Shown here: piece after piece, positions 24,126 through 33,819 of the stretch
Layout: each line of letters begins with the position of its first letter
Position numbering within the stretch: the stretch's first letter is position 1
Assembly (NCBI GenBank): GCA_937128055.1
Contig: CAKZMC010000050.1
Span: 1 to 33,819 of the forward strand
Origin: an uncultured Actinomycetes bacterium
Lineage (GTDB): Bacteria; Actinomycetota; Geothermincolia; Geothermincolales; RBG-13-55-18
Direction: 5' to 3'
DNA length: 33,819 bases
Program-made: the position numbers and the translations under genes
Notes under the pieces: model-generated
What the model was told of the DNA's origin: nothing
The model's input: the letters and a program-made list of their open reading frames with translations, nothing else
Databases searched by the model: none

Positions 24126-26288
24126 TTGTCGCAGTCCCTGGAATCCCTTCTCCAAAAGGTCAAATCCTACAACGGGAAGGGGGACATCAAGCTTATCCGG
24201 GAAGCCTACGAGTTCGCCCGCCAGCATCACGGCGACCAGCTGAGGATGAGCGGAGAGGAATACATACTGCACCCCCTGGGCGTGGCCCACATCCTTGCCG
24301 ACATGCAGATGGACGAGATCACCCTCGCCGCCGCGCTCCTCCACGACGTGGTAGAGGACACCGACATCACGCTGGACGAGGTGAAGAGGAAATTCGGCCC
24401 CGAGGTGGCGGAGATCATCGACGGGGTGACCAAGCTCGACCACCTCTCTTTCCGCAGCCGCGAGGAGGAGAAGGCGGAGAATTTCCGCAAGATGTTCGTG
24501 GCCATGGCGCGCGATATAAGGGTGGTGATCATCAAGCTCGCCGACCGGCTGGACAACATGAAGACCATAGGGCACCTCTCGGAGGAGAAGCAGAGGGAGA
24601 AGGCGCGGGAGACGCTGGAGATCTACGCGCCCCTCGCGCACCGCCTGGGCATATCCCAGCTCAGGTGGCAGCTGGAAGACCTCGCCTTCGCCACCCTCTA
24701 TCCCCTGCGTTTCCAGGAGATCGTGCAGATGGTCAACCAGCGGCGGGGCGAACGCGAGGAATACATAAGGAAGGTAGAGAGAGAGCTGCATGCGCTGCTC
24801 CGCCAGTCCCACGTCAAGGCGGAGACGAGCGGCCGCGTGAAGCACTACTACAGCATCTACACCAAGATGAAGGAACGCGGCAAGCAATTCGACGAGATTT
24901 ACGACCTCTTCGCGGTGCGCATCCTGGTGAACACCAAGGAGGAGTGCTATACCGTGATGGGCATCGTGCATTCCCTCTGGCAACCCGTCCCGGGGCGCAT
25001 CAAGGACTACATCGCCAAGCCGCGCTTCGGCATCTACGAGAGCCTGCACACCACGGTCATAGGTCCCCAGGGAAAGCCGCTGGAGATCCAGATCCGCACC
25101 CACGATATGCACCGCACGGCGGAATTCGGCATCGCCGCGCACTGGCGTTACAAGGAGGCGCGTCGCTCCCAGGACCGCATACGGGAGCGGCTGGCGTGGA
25201 TCAAGCGTATTGTGGAGTGGCAGCAGGACCTCTCGGATGCCCAGGAATTCATGGACACCCTGAGGGTCGACCTTTTCGAGGACGAGGTCTTCGTCTTCAC
25301 GCCCAAGGGGGACATCGTCGACCTCCCCAAGGGCTCCACGCCCATCGATTTCGCCTACGCCATACACACGGAGGTGGGGCACCGTTGCGTGGGGGCCAAG
25401 GTGAACGACAGGCTGGTGCCCCTGGAGTACAACCTGCGCAACGGGGATATCGTGACCATCATCACCTCGCACACCTCTCCCGGGCCCTCCAAGGACTGGA
25501 TGAACATCGTCAAGACGGCGCGCGCCAAGACCAAAATACGCCAGTATTTCTCGAAGGAGCGACGGCAGGAGGACACCCAGGAGGGCAGGGAGATGCTTCT
25601 CAAGGGGATGCGCAAAGCGCGCCTGCCCCTGCAGAAGATCTTGAGCTCGAGCATCCTGGAAGATATTGCCAAGGAAGAATATGGGTTCACCCAGCTGGAC
25701 GACCTCTACGCGAGCATCGGTGCCGGCAAGACCTCGGCCCGTCAGGTGGTCAACCACCTAATCACGCGGCTGGGTCCTCCCGAGGAGACAGCGGAGCCGC
25801 CGGCCCCGAAACGCCGCCGCAAGGCACCCGCCTACACCAAGGGGGTCAGGGTGGAAGGGGTGGAGAACGTCCTGGTGCGCATCGCCCATTGCTGCAATCC
25901 CGTACCCTACGACCGCATCACGGGCTTCGTCACCAGGGGTCGCGGGGTATCCGTGCACAGGGAGGATTGCCCCAACGCCCAGCACATGAGGGAACAGGAT
26001 TACCGCAGCATCGAGGTGAGCTGGGATACCAAGCAGCCGACCAGCTTCCAGGTGGAGATCTGCGTGGAGGCCATGGACCGGCCGCGCCTGCTGCGGGACA
26101 TCACCACGGTGATGGGCGAGTACCACGTCAACATCCTCTCCGCGACCATGAACATCAACCGGGAGAACGTGGCGGTCAGCCGCTTCGTCTTCGAGCTGGG
26201 CAACATCAGCCACCTGGAGGATATCCTGCGCAACATACGCAAGATCGATTCCGTATACAACGCATATCGGGTGGTCCCGGGGAGTTGA
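24126..26288 (+). CDS. relA: bifunctional (p)ppGpp synthase/hydrolase (Rel)
   Basis: This long RelA/SpoT homolog of 720 residues makes and degrades the alarmone (p)ppGpp. The HD hydrolase domain is intact (His49 in YILHPLGVA, His73-Asp74 in LLHDVVED, then KLADRLDNMKT). The synthetase domain (about 230-340) has YDLFAVRIL and YESLHTTV. The charge motif Arg291-Ile-Lys-Asp294 is the RxKD form of bifunctional enzymes, not the ExDD of synthase-only RelA. TGS (about 385-445) and a C-terminal ACT domain (about 645-720) complete the ribosome-sensing half, with CCNPVP in between. The start is a TTG with GGGGAGG ten bases upstream. dtd follows after 57 bases, the usual neighbour. Confidence 0.96.
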   Translation: MSQSLESLLQKVKSYNGKGDIKLIREAYEFARQHHGDQLRMSGEEYILHPLGVAHILADMQMDEITLAAALLHDVVEDTDITLDEVKRKFGPEVAEIIDGVTKLDHLSFRSREEEKAENFRKMFVAMARDIRVVIIKLADRLDNMKTIGHLSEEKQREKARETLEIYAPLAHRLGISQLRWQLEDLAFATLYPLRFQEIVQMVNQRRGEREEYIRKVERELHALLRQSHVKAETSGRVKHYYSIYTKMKERGKQFDEIYDLFAVRILVNTKEECYTVMGIVHSLWQPVPGRIKDYIAKPRFGIYESLHTTVIGPQGKPLEIQIRTHDMHRTAEFGIAAHWRYKEARRSQDRIRERLAWIKRIVEWQQDLSDAQEFMDTLRVDLFEDEVFVFTPKGDIVDLPKGSTPIDFAYAIHTEVGHRCVGAKVNDRLVPLEYNLRNGDIVTIITSHTSPGPSKDWMNIVKTARAKTKIRQYFSKERRQEDTQEGREMLLKGMRKARLPLQKILSSSILEDIAKEEYGFTQLDDLYASIGAGKTSARQVVNHLITRLGPPEETAEPPAPKRRRKAPAYTKGVRVEGVENVLVRIAHCCNPVPYDRITGFVTRGRGVSVHREDCPNAQHMREQDYRSIEVSWDTKQPTSFQVEICVEAMDRPRLLRDITTVMGEYHVNILSATMNINRENVAVSRFVFELGNISHLEDILRNIRKIDSVYNAYRVVPGS

Positions 26289-26345
26289 GCGAAGCGGCAG
26301 GGGCGCTTTCCCGGGACGGCGCAACCGCTCGCGAGGAGGACGGCC

Positions 26346-26798
26346 GTGAGGGCTTTGCTGCAGAGGGTGAAGAGCTGCGCGGTGCGCGTGGAAGGCAGGG
26401 AGGTCTCCCGCATCGGGGCGGGCATGCTGGTGCTCCTGGGCATCTCCGCCCGGGATGACCAAAGGGACGTCCATTACATAGTGAACAAGGCCGTGAACCT
26501 GCGCATATTCGACGACCACCTGGGGAAGCTGAACCTGTCGCTGGCGGATACGGGAGGGGAGATCATGGTGGTCTCGCAGTTCACCCTCTACGGGGATGCC
26601 AGCAAGGGGAGGCGGCCGAGCTACGTGGCGGCGGCTTCTCCGCAGAGGGCGGAGGAGATCTACCGGGAGACGTGCGAGGCCTTCGCCGCCGCTGGCTTCC
26701 CCCCCGCCCGGGGGGTTTTCGGGCAGCACATGGAGGTGGAGCTGGTGAACGACGGCCCGGTGACCATCCTCCTCGAGTCTCCCGCCCACCCCGCATGA
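26346..26798 (+). CDS. dtd: D-aminoacyl-tRNA deacylase
   Basis: Dtd removes D-amino acids (and glycine from tRNA-Ala) from mischarged tRNAs. The 150 residues, a normal length, show the active-site SQFTLYGD (77-84) and the Gly-cis-Pro motif in NDGPVT (135-140). The N-terminus MRALLQRVKSCAVRVEGR is also typical. The GTG start follows AGGAGG with a good spacing. The order rel-dtd-MBL-hisS-aspS is common in Firmicutes and Actinobacteria and groups translation quality control with two tRNA synthetases. Confidence 0.95.
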   Translation: MRALLQRVKSCAVRVEGREVSRIGAGMLVLLGISARDDQRDVHYIVNKAVNLRIFDDHLGKLNLSLADTGGEIMVVSQFTLYGDASKGRRPSYVAAASPQRAEEIYRETCEAFAAAGFPPARGVFGQHMEVELVNDGPVTILLESPAHPA

Positions 26799-26823
26799 CC
26801 CGCTCGCTGATCGACGCGGCTTG

Positions 26824-26852
26824 TGGAGAAGGCCGCCTTTTGAGGATATAAT
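26824..26852 (+). promoter_or_regulatory. probable promoter before the MBL-hisS-aspS genes
   Basis: TGGAGA (26824-26829, four of six) and a perfect TATAAT (26847-26852) are 17 bases apart in the 99-bp gap between dtd and the MBL gene. The start near 26859 would give a leader of about 40 bases. Confidence 0.55.
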
Positions 26853-26897
26853 GACTGCTGTCCCGTGGAGAGAAGGCTGAGGGATGCCGGAGGTTTC

Positions 26898-27542
26898 ATG
26901 TTTCTCGAGGCTTTGACCGTGGGAATGCTCGCCACCAATTGCTATATTCTGGCGCCTGGACGGGGTTCGCCGGCTCTGGTCGTCGATGCGGCGGGGGAGA
27001 TAAGGAGCATCGTATCCCGCCTGCAACGGGCGGAGCTGGATTGCAAGGGGATCCTCTGCACGCACGGCCACGTCGATCACGTGGCGGGGGCGGGGCCCCT
27101 GAGCGAGGCGTTGGACGTACCCGTCTACATACACGAGGCGGATGCGGGAGTGCTGGCCGCTCCCCGCACCAAGCTCATGGGGCTCGCGGGGGGCACGCTT
27201 CCCGCGCGCCCCCGCCGGGTGGTCCATGTCAAGGAAGGCGACGAGGTAAGGGCGGGGGAGCTGGCCTTGCGCGTCCTGCATACCCCGGGGCACACCCCGG
27301 GAAGCGTGAGCTTTTACACCCCCGGCTATCTTCTCTGCGGGGACCTCATCTTCCAGGGATCCATAGGCAGGACAGACCTGCGGGGCGGCTCCTTGCGGGA
27401 GCTCATGCGGTCGGTAAGGGAGAAGGTCTGGGACCTGCCGGATGATACCGTCATCCTGCCGGGACATGGGCCGGAGACCACCCTGCGGGAAGAGAAGGCG
27501 CGCAACCCCTTCCTCGTGGGCTTGAGGGGGAGCGCCAGGTGA
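26898..27542 (+). CDS. MBL-fold metallo-hydrolase (glyoxalase II-like)
   Basis: This 214-residue metallo-beta-lactamase-fold protein carries the metal motif THGHVDH with His56, His58, Asp60 and His61. A further ligand, His132, lies in HTPGHTPGSVS. CGDLIFQGSIGRTDL supplies the bridging Asp, and the last ligand is His in ILPGHGPET. Proteins of this short type stand next to rel-dtd-hisS in many Firmicutes and Actinobacteria (YqgX-like). They are annotated as hydroxyacylglutathione hydrolase-like, but bacteria without glutathione probably use another thioester or thiol substrate. The ATG at 26898 follows GGAGG by five bases; a GTG eleven codons upstream is less likely. Confidence 0.9.
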   Translation: MFLEALTVGMLATNCYILAPGRGSPALVVDAAGEIRSIVSRLQRAELDCKGILCTHGHVDHVAGAGPLSEALDVPVYIHEADAGVLAAPRTKLMGLAGGTLPARPRRVVHVKEGDEVRAGELALRVLHTPGHTPGSVSFYTPGYLLCGDLIFQGSIGRTDLRGGSLRELMRSVREKVWDLPDDTVILPGHGPETTLREEKARNPFLVGLRGSAR

Positions 27543-27636
27543 GCATGGCCGCGATGCGGGATGCCGTCCGCGGGGAGGGCGCAGGCGCTGGTATCCGCGA
27601 GGCGCGTATGCGCGTCCCGTGAGAAAGGAAATTTGC

Positions 27637-28887
27637 GTGGAGGCGAAATCACCTAAGGGGATCGCGGACATCCTGCCGCCGGAAAGCGGGCGCTGGCGGC
27701 GGGTGATGGACATGGGGTCCGCCCTTTTCCGCGCCTACGGTTACGAGGAGATCATGCTCCCCGTGTTGGAGCACACCGAGATATTTGCCAGGGGCATCGG
27801 CGAGGGAACGGACATCGTGCGCAAGGAGATGTTCACCTTCGAGGACAAGGGCGGCCGCAGCCTGACCTTGCGGCCCGAGGCCACCGCGGGGGTGGCGCGG
27901 GCTTTCGTGCAACACCGCCTGGACAAGTCGGGTTTGCCGGTGAAGCTCTATTACCGCGGACCCATGTTCCGTCACGAGCGCCCTCAGGCGGGCCGCTACC
28001 GCCAGTTCACCCAGTTGGGAGTGGAGCTCATGGGCTCTTCCCATCCCAGCGCCGACGCCGAGGTCATCCTGCTCTGCCGTGAATTCTTCTCGCTCCTCGG
28101 CATCGAGAGCGTGCTGGTGGTCAACAGCGTGGGCGACCGCGCGTGCAGGCCCGCCTACGTGGATGCCCTGCGGGCCTACCTGCGGGGAAGGGAGGGCGAG
28201 TTGTGCGCCGACTGCCGCAGGCGCATGGAGGAGAACCCCTTGCGGCTGCTGGATTGCAAGGAGAAGACGTGTGGCGGCGTCATGCGCGGGGCGCCGGACC
28301 TGGGAGAGTTCATATGTACGGCTTGCCGGGAGCACTTCCGGCGCGTGGAGGAGCTGCTGCGGGTGGCGGAAGTGGAGTTTCGCGTCGACAGCAGGCTGGT
28401 GAGGGGCCTTGATTATTACACGCGCACGGTGTTCGAGTTCCAGGACCCCGCGCTGGGGGCGCAGAACTCCCTGGCGGCCGGGGGGAGGTACGACTACCTG
28501 GTGGAGGAGATGGGGGGCGAGCCCACGCCTGCGGTGGGATTCTCCATAGGCCTCGATCGCGTGATGAACGCGGAGCCCCGGCTCGCGGGCGAGGGAGAGG
28601 AGGGCGTTTACGTGGTGGCCATAGGCGAGGAGGCGAGGCGCAAGGCCTTTGTCGTCGCCTGGAGGATAAGGGGCATGGGGATCCGTGCCGACCTCGACCA
28701 CATGGAGCGCAGCCCGAAGGCCCAGATGCGGGAGGCCGACAGGGGCGGGTTCCGCTATTGCCTGATCATGGGAGGGGAGGAGCTGGAGGGAGGCTATCTC
28801 ACCCTGCGCGACATGAAGGAGGGCACCCAGGAGAGGGTGGAAGAAGATGCTGTATGGGAGACGCTGCGGGGGCGCATGGCGTGTTGA
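27637..28887 (+). CDS. hisS: histidyl-tRNA synthetase
   Basis: HisRS charges tRNA-His. The 416 residues are of normal length and have the class II core. RPEATAGVARA (79-89) is followed by motif 2 with YYRGPMFRHERPQAGRYRQF (105-124; Arg112 is the ATP-binding arginine). The histidine-specific LVRGLDYYTR starts at 254, GGRYDYLVEEMGG is followed by motif 3 GFSIGLDR, and the anticodon-binding domain lies at the C-terminus. The internal Cys pairs (CADC, CTAC and single Cys around 190-230) lie in the insertion domain, as in many bacterial HisRS. The GTG at 27637 is preferred because AAAGGA lies seven bases upstream; an in-frame GTG at 27619 has no RBS. aspS follows after 34 bases. Confidence 0.96.
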   Translation: MEAKSPKGIADILPPESGRWRRVMDMGSALFRAYGYEEIMLPVLEHTEIFARGIGEGTDIVRKEMFTFEDKGGRSLTLRPEATAGVARAFVQHRLDKSGLPVKLYYRGPMFRHERPQAGRYRQFTQLGVELMGSSHPSADAEVILLCREFFSLLGIESVLVVNSVGDRACRPAYVDALRAYLRGREGELCADCRRRMEENPLRLLDCKEKTCGGVMRGAPDLGEFICTACREHFRRVEELLRVAEVEFRVDSRLVRGLDYYTRTVFEFQDPALGAQNSLAAGGRYDYLVEEMGGEPTPAVGFSIGLDRVMNAEPRLAGEGEEGVYVVAIGEEARRKAFVVAWRIRGMGIRADLDHMERSPKAQMREADRGGFRYCLIMGGEELEGGYLTLRDMKEGTQERVEEDAVWETLRGRMAC

Positions 28888-28921
28888 GCGCGGGGGGTAG
28901 TGCTTCGAGGATGCGCTTACC

Positions 28922-30706
<1,785 letters not shown>

Positions 30707-30855
30707 TCTCCGGTGGCGGGAAAGAGCATGGGCGTGGGCGGTGCGGCGTCACGGCCGGCGGCGGTGACCTGCAAACCCACCCGGCCAGCTGCCGATGACC
30801 TGTGATGCGGGCCAGGGAGGCATGGGTTCCGTTGGAGGAGCGGGCGAGAGGAACC

Positions 30856-31773
30856 ATGGAGATCAAGATAGCGCGCTACGTGGGTTTCTGCCCCGGGGTC
30901 AGGCGTGCCCTGCGCCTGGCGGATGAGGCCCTCGCAAGCGCGGAGGGAAAGGTGTTCTCGCTGGGGCCCATCATACACAACCCGCGGGTGGTGGAGGAGT
31001 TGCGGGGGAAGGGCCTGGAGATACTGCCCGAGGAAGAACACGCGCTGCGGGAGATCCCACTGAAAGGGGCGCTGGTGATAGTGAGGTCGCACGGCATCCC
31101 CCCGAGCACCGCGCGGCTCCTGCAGGAGCGCGGGGCGCTGCTCGTGGACGCCACCTGCCCCACGGTGAAAAAGGCGCAGAGGGCAGCCATGCGCCTCGTG
31201 GGAGAGGGGTACCGCCTCTTCGTCATCGGCGATGCGAAGCACCCGGAAGTGGTGGCCATACTCGGCCACGTGGGAGGAAACGCCGAGGTGATCAAGGACA
31301 CGCAGGAACTCAAGGAATGGTGGCGCGTTCGGGCGGAGAAGGTGAGGAAAGTGGGCCTTATCGCCCAGACCACCGTGGACCTGCTCATGTTCCGCAGCCT
31401 CCTTGACGGCCTGATCAACGATGTCCCGGAGTTGATGCGGGAGTTGGGGGAGATGAAGCTCATCAACACCCTGTGCCGCAACACCCTGGCCCGCCAGACG
31501 GAGGCCCTCAAGGCGGCGTTCGAGTCGGACCTCGTGGTGGTGGTGGGGGGGAGGAACAGCTCCAACACCGAGTTCCTGCGCAAGATCTGCGCGACCACGG
31601 GCACCAGGACCCTGAAGGTGGAATGCGCCGAGGAGCTGACGGCGGATTCCATCGGGGAAGCCAGCAGGATTGCGGTTCTGGGAGGGGCATCGACCCCCGC
31701 GTCGAGCATCGACGAAGTGTATCGCAAGCTGGCGGAGCTGAGCACGGGCGGGAGCGCGCCCGCTGATGCGTGA
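30856..31773 (+). CDS. ispH: 4-hydroxy-3-methylbut-2-enyl diphosphate reductase IspH
   Basis: IspH makes IPP and DMAPP in the last step of the MEP isoprenoid pathway. The 305 residues contain the three cluster cysteines Cys12 (GFCPGVRRAL), Cys101 (DATCPTVKKAQ) and Cys207 (NTLCRNTLARQ). Substrate histidines are His41, His79 (RSHGIPP) and His129 (KHPEVV). SSNTEFL and GASTPASSIDEV near the end are family signatures. The ATG at 30856 follows GAGAGGA; the frame is open 18 residues further upstream but these are not conserved. The usual DT before the third Cys is NT here. It is 149 bases downstream of aspS and may belong to the same transcript. Confidence 0.96.
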   Translation: MEIKIARYVGFCPGVRRALRLADEALASAEGKVFSLGPIIHNPRVVEELRGKGLEILPEEEHALREIPLKGALVIVRSHGIPPSTARLLQERGALLVDATCPTVKKAQRAAMRLVGEGYRLFVIGDAKHPEVVAILGHVGGNAEVIKDTQELKEWWRVRAEKVRKVGLIAQTTVDLLMFRSLLDGLINDVPELMRELGEMKLINTLCRNTLARQTEALKAAFESDLVVVVGGRNSSNTEFLRKICATTGTRTLKVECAEELTADSIGEASRIAVLGGASTPASSIDEVYRKLAELSTGGSAPADA

Positions 31774-31838
31774 CCCGTCCGGCCAGGAAGAGCCCGCGGA
31801 AAAGACGCGCTTCGTTCAGCGGCCGTTTGGAGGGGTGA

Positions 31839-31866
31839 TTGCGCTCGGCGTGCGGTGGCATATAAG
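31839..31866 (+). promoter_or_regulatory. promoter candidate upstream of rarA
   Basis: TTGCGC (31839-31844) and TATAAG (31861-31866) are 16 bases apart; TAAGAT at 31863 gives 18 bases. If used for rarA, it implies a leader of about 340 bases that contains the three hairpins. Confidence 0.4.
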
Positions 31867-31974
31867 ATTAATATGACGCGGTTTACGGGCTCGACCTTGT
31901 GCGTTATGCGCCGCGAGTTATCGTTGAGCCAACACTTCGAGAAAGGGAACCGCTTTCCGCGGGCGGACGCCATG

Positions 31975-32037
31975 CCCCCAACCCGGGTGGGGGACCGCGG
32001 AGGCCCGCGGTAGGTGCCCACCTGCATGGGTGCAGGT
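31975..32037 (+). other. cluster of three inverted repeats (possible structured leader or small RNA)
   Basis: Three stems follow each other. CCCCC (31975-31979) pairs with GGGGG (31989-31993) and has an inner CCCGGG. CCGCGG (31995-32000) pairs with CCGCGG (32005-32010). ACCTGCA (32020-32026) pairs perfectly with TGCAGGT (32031-32037) around TGGG. No T run follows. I cannot match it to a known riboswitch. Confidence 0.35.
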
Positions 32038-32211
32038 TCAAGATGGCGGCGTGGACGGCAAGGTGGGGCCCGTTCCTATGCGGGGAAGCGCCCATGGGGG
32101 ATCCGCCCGCTTTTCCGCCTGCAACGCGTGCCCGCCCGCATGTCCGGGGTGCGAAATATAATGGAAGAGGGGACGTGGAGGAAGAGACCCGCGGGAGAGG
32201 GGGAATAGAGC

Positions 32212-33570
32212 TTGGACCTCTTCGAGTCGGCTCGCGAGGAGCTGCTCAGGACCGAGGCGCCGCTGGCCCTGCGCATGAGACCGCGTTCGCTGGAGGAATT
32301 CGTGGGCCAGGAAGAATTGGTGGGCGAAGGCACCTACCTGCGGCGGGCCATAGAGGAGGACCAGCTCGGCGCGGCCATCTTCTGGGGTCCTCCGGGTTCG
32401 GGCAAGACCACGCTGGCGGCGATCATCGCCGGCATGACGCAGGCACATTTTCAGCAGATATCCGCGGTGGCGAGCGGCGTCGCCGAAGTGCGAAGCTTGA
32501 TCCGGGAAGCCAGGGATCGCCGGGCCATGCACGGGCAGCGGACCATCATCTTCATAGACGAGATACACAGGTTCAACAAGGCCCAGCAGGACGCGCTGCT
32601 CCCCGCGGTTGAGGACGGGACCATCACCCTCATCGGGGCCACCACTGAAAACCCTTATTTCGAGGTCAATTCGGCCCTGGTGTCGCGCTGCAAGATATTC
32701 CGCCTCAGGGCCCTGAACGAGGAGGAGGTCAGGGCCATCGTGGAGAGGGCCCTCGCGGACGGGGAGAGGGGCCTGGCACGGCTCGGCCTGGAGGTGGAGG
32801 AGAAGGCCCTGGAGCACATCGTGCACCTCTCGGGAGGCGACGCGCGCGTGGCCTTGAACACGCTGGAGGCGGCCTCCCTGCTTGCCGAGGAGGTCGCGGG
32901 GGCGAAACGCATCGACCTGCGCGCGGCGGAGGAGGCGGCGCAGCGCAAGGCGCTTCTCTACGACAAGTGGGGGGACGCCCATTACGACACCATCTCGGCT
33001 TTCATCAAGTCCCTGCGTGGCTCCGATCCCCATGCAGCCATCTATTGGCTGGCGCGCATGCTCAACGCGGGCGAGGATGCGAGGTTCATCGCCCGGCGCA
33101 TGGTGATCTTCGCTTCCGAGGACGTGGGACTGGCCGACAGCGGCGCCTTGCAGGTGGCGGTGGCGGCGGCACAGGCGGTGGAGTTCGTGGGGCTTCCGGA
33201 GTGCAGGTTAAACCTCGCACACGCGGCGCTTTACCTTTCCCTGGCCCCGAAGAGCAACTCCGCCACCCGCGCTATCGGGGAGGCGGACAGGGAGGTGGAG
33301 GCGGGCCTGACCCCGCCGGTGCCGGCACACCTGAGGGACGCTCACTACCCCGCCGCCGCCTCGCTGGGCCACGGCGAGGGGTACCTCTACCCCCACAACT
33401 TCCCGGGCTCATACGTGGAGCAGCGCTACCTCCCTCCCGAGCTGGAGGGCCGGGAGTATTACCGGCCGGGAAGAGGAGGGCGGGAGGCCGCCCTGGTGGA
33501 GGAGTGGAAGCGCAGGACAGGGAAGGAGACGGGGAAAGGGCCGAGGGAGGGGTCCGGGGAAGAGGGATGA
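32212..33570 (+). CDS. rarA: replication-associated recombination protein A (RarA/MgsA), AAA+ ATPase
   Basis: RarA is a clamp-loader-like AAA+ ATPase that acts at stalled replication forks. The 452 residues begin with the RuvB/clamp-loader-like RMRPRSLEEFVGQEEL. Walker A is GPPGSGKTT (59-67) and Walker B DEIHRFNKAQQD (116-127), followed by sensor 1 GATTENP. The family-specific C-terminal half contains KWGDAHYDTISAFIKSLRGSDP, AIYWLARML, ASEDVGLAD and YPHNFPG. The last 30 residues are a basic/Gly tail. The TTG start follows GAGGGGG; the common MDLF N-terminus begins there. It is probably transcribed alone after the 438-bp gap. Confidence 0.95.
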   Translation: MDLFESAREELLRTEAPLALRMRPRSLEEFVGQEELVGEGTYLRRAIEEDQLGAAIFWGPPGSGKTTLAAIIAGMTQAHFQQISAVASGVAEVRSLIREARDRRAMHGQRTIIFIDEIHRFNKAQQDALLPAVEDGTITLIGATTENPYFEVNSALVSRCKIFRLRALNEEEVRAIVERALADGERGLARLGLEVEEKALEHIVHLSGGDARVALNTLEAASLLAEEVAGAKRIDLRAAEEAAQRKALLYDKWGDAHYDTISAFIKSLRGSDPHAAIYWLARMLNAGEDARFIARRMVIFASEDVGLADSGALQVAVAAAQAVEFVGLPECRLNLAHAALYLSLAPKSNSATRAIGEADREVEAGLTPPVPAHLRDAHYPAAASLGHGEGYLYPHNFPGSYVEQRYLPPELEGREYYRPGRGGREAALVEEWKRRTGKETGKGPREGSGEEG

Positions 33571-33743
33571 GGCGCAGCTCCGCCTCCACATGCTCTTTCC
33601 GGGCGGGGAGAGGAGAGGTTGAGGGTACGCCCGCCGTCCGGGCAGGGCAGGAGGATTAGGCGGGCAGAAAAGGATGGTTCACCGGGCGCGCCACACAGGC
33701 CACGGTGCTGCGAGCGGGCAAGGGGCGCAAGGGGAGCAGTTTG
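33571..33743. other. intergenic, nothing recognised
   Basis: GC-rich bases between rarA and the probable insertion-sequence end. A short frame of the rarA antisense or +3 phase crosses it but shows no protein features. No terminator with a T run is visible. Confidence 0.5.
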
Positions 33744-33819
33744 TGTCTAGGTTCAGAAACATGGTGGACACCCCCTATACTTGCTTTGTAGTAAAAGAAG
33801 CAGAGCAAGGAGGTGTCCA
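33744..33819 (+). mobile_element. probable left end of an insertion sequence (cut by the window end)
   Basis: The sequence turns A/T-richer here and reads TGTCTAGGTTCAG, then GTGGACACC, which resembles the terminal repeat of IS3/IS481-like elements. TGGACACCCCC (33765-33775) is complementary to GGAGGTGTCCA (33809-33819) in ten of eleven positions. Inside it CTTGCT (33780-33785) pairs with AGCAAG (33804-33809). The AAGGAGGT of the right arm is a perfect Shine-Dalgarno sequence, so a transposase start codon is expected at or just after base 33819. The family cannot be fixed without the coding part. Confidence 0.5.

Larger units (their letters stand above)
31774..32211. other. 438-bp intergenic region upstream of rarA
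   Basis: No credible gene is present. A 46-codon frame from ATG 31873 to TAG 32011-32013 has no RBS and an implausible composition. The region contains a promoter candidate (31839-31866) and three closely spaced inverted repeats (31975-32037). The stretch 31850-31930 is relatively A/T-rich. The remainder (32040-32195) is GC-rich and featureless, except for the purine-rich RBS area of rarA. Confidence 0.6.

Noticed and set aside
24084-27713. Two long minus-strand frames opposite rel, dtd and the MBL gene
   Set aside because: They are shadows of strongly supported plus-strand genes and contain no recognisable motifs.
31873-32013. 46-codon ORF upstream of rarA
   Set aside because: No RBS, and the end of the frame crosses the hairpin cluster; the composition is not protein-like.

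Overview
This GC-rich window looks like a chromosomal segment of a deep-branching Actinomycetota bacterium, perhaps of the Geothermincolia/OPB41 type; this placement is an inference. Supporting it are a class E sortase, a UPF0182 membrane protein, a SecF with a long Ala/Lys-rich basic tail, and the conserved order pdxS-pdxT-yebC-ruvC-ruvA-ruvB-queH-queA-tgt-yajC-secD-secF-rel-dtd-MBL-hisS-aspS-ispH-rarA. Queuosine genes are uncommon in classical high-GC actinobacteria, so a deep branch or a relative is more likely. TTG starts are frequent.

Bases 1-12600 are an accessory-like region with mixed orientations. In order it holds: the tail of an unidentified gene; an SDR oxidoreductase; a dispersed-repeat insertion; a minus-strand group (DUF4125 protein, GlsB/YeaQ-type membrane protein, possible ATC-hydrolase-like protein); a GerMN lipoprotein; an initiator tRNA-fMet; a nested 14-bp repeat array; a class E sortase whose 5' end is tandemly duplicated; an internally duplicated zinc-knuckle protein; a large UPF0182 membrane protein with a Sir2 deacylase upstream; a SAM methyltransferase; and an acidic-linker lipoprotein. 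Most of the repeats and unusual structures lie here.

Bases 12750-33570 are a dense, almost entirely plus-strand housekeeping region. PdxS and PdxT form the DXP-independent PLP synthase. YebC and RuvC/A/B follow (translation or regulation, and Holliday junction processing). QueH, QueA and Tgt cover preQ1 insertion through to queuosine, and YajC/SecD/SecF assist protein export. A terminator separates secF from rel, a bifunctional (p)ppGpp synthase/hydrolase. Then come D-aminoacyl-tRNA deacylase, an MBL-fold hydrolase, HisRS, an AspRS of the probable non-discriminating type, IspH (last MEP-pathway step) and the clamp-loader-like ATPase RarA.

The last ~75 bases look like the left end of an insertion sequence. 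They contain a strong inverted repeat that would bury the ribosome-binding site of a gene starting just beyond the window.

I found no CRISPR array, prophage or defence island. The observations most worth a second look are the duplicated sortase start with a TTGA-coupled leader ORF, the GGGAAA tract in front of a membrane-stress gene, the 14-bp higher-order array, the duplicated zinc-knuckle protein and the IS-end hairpin.
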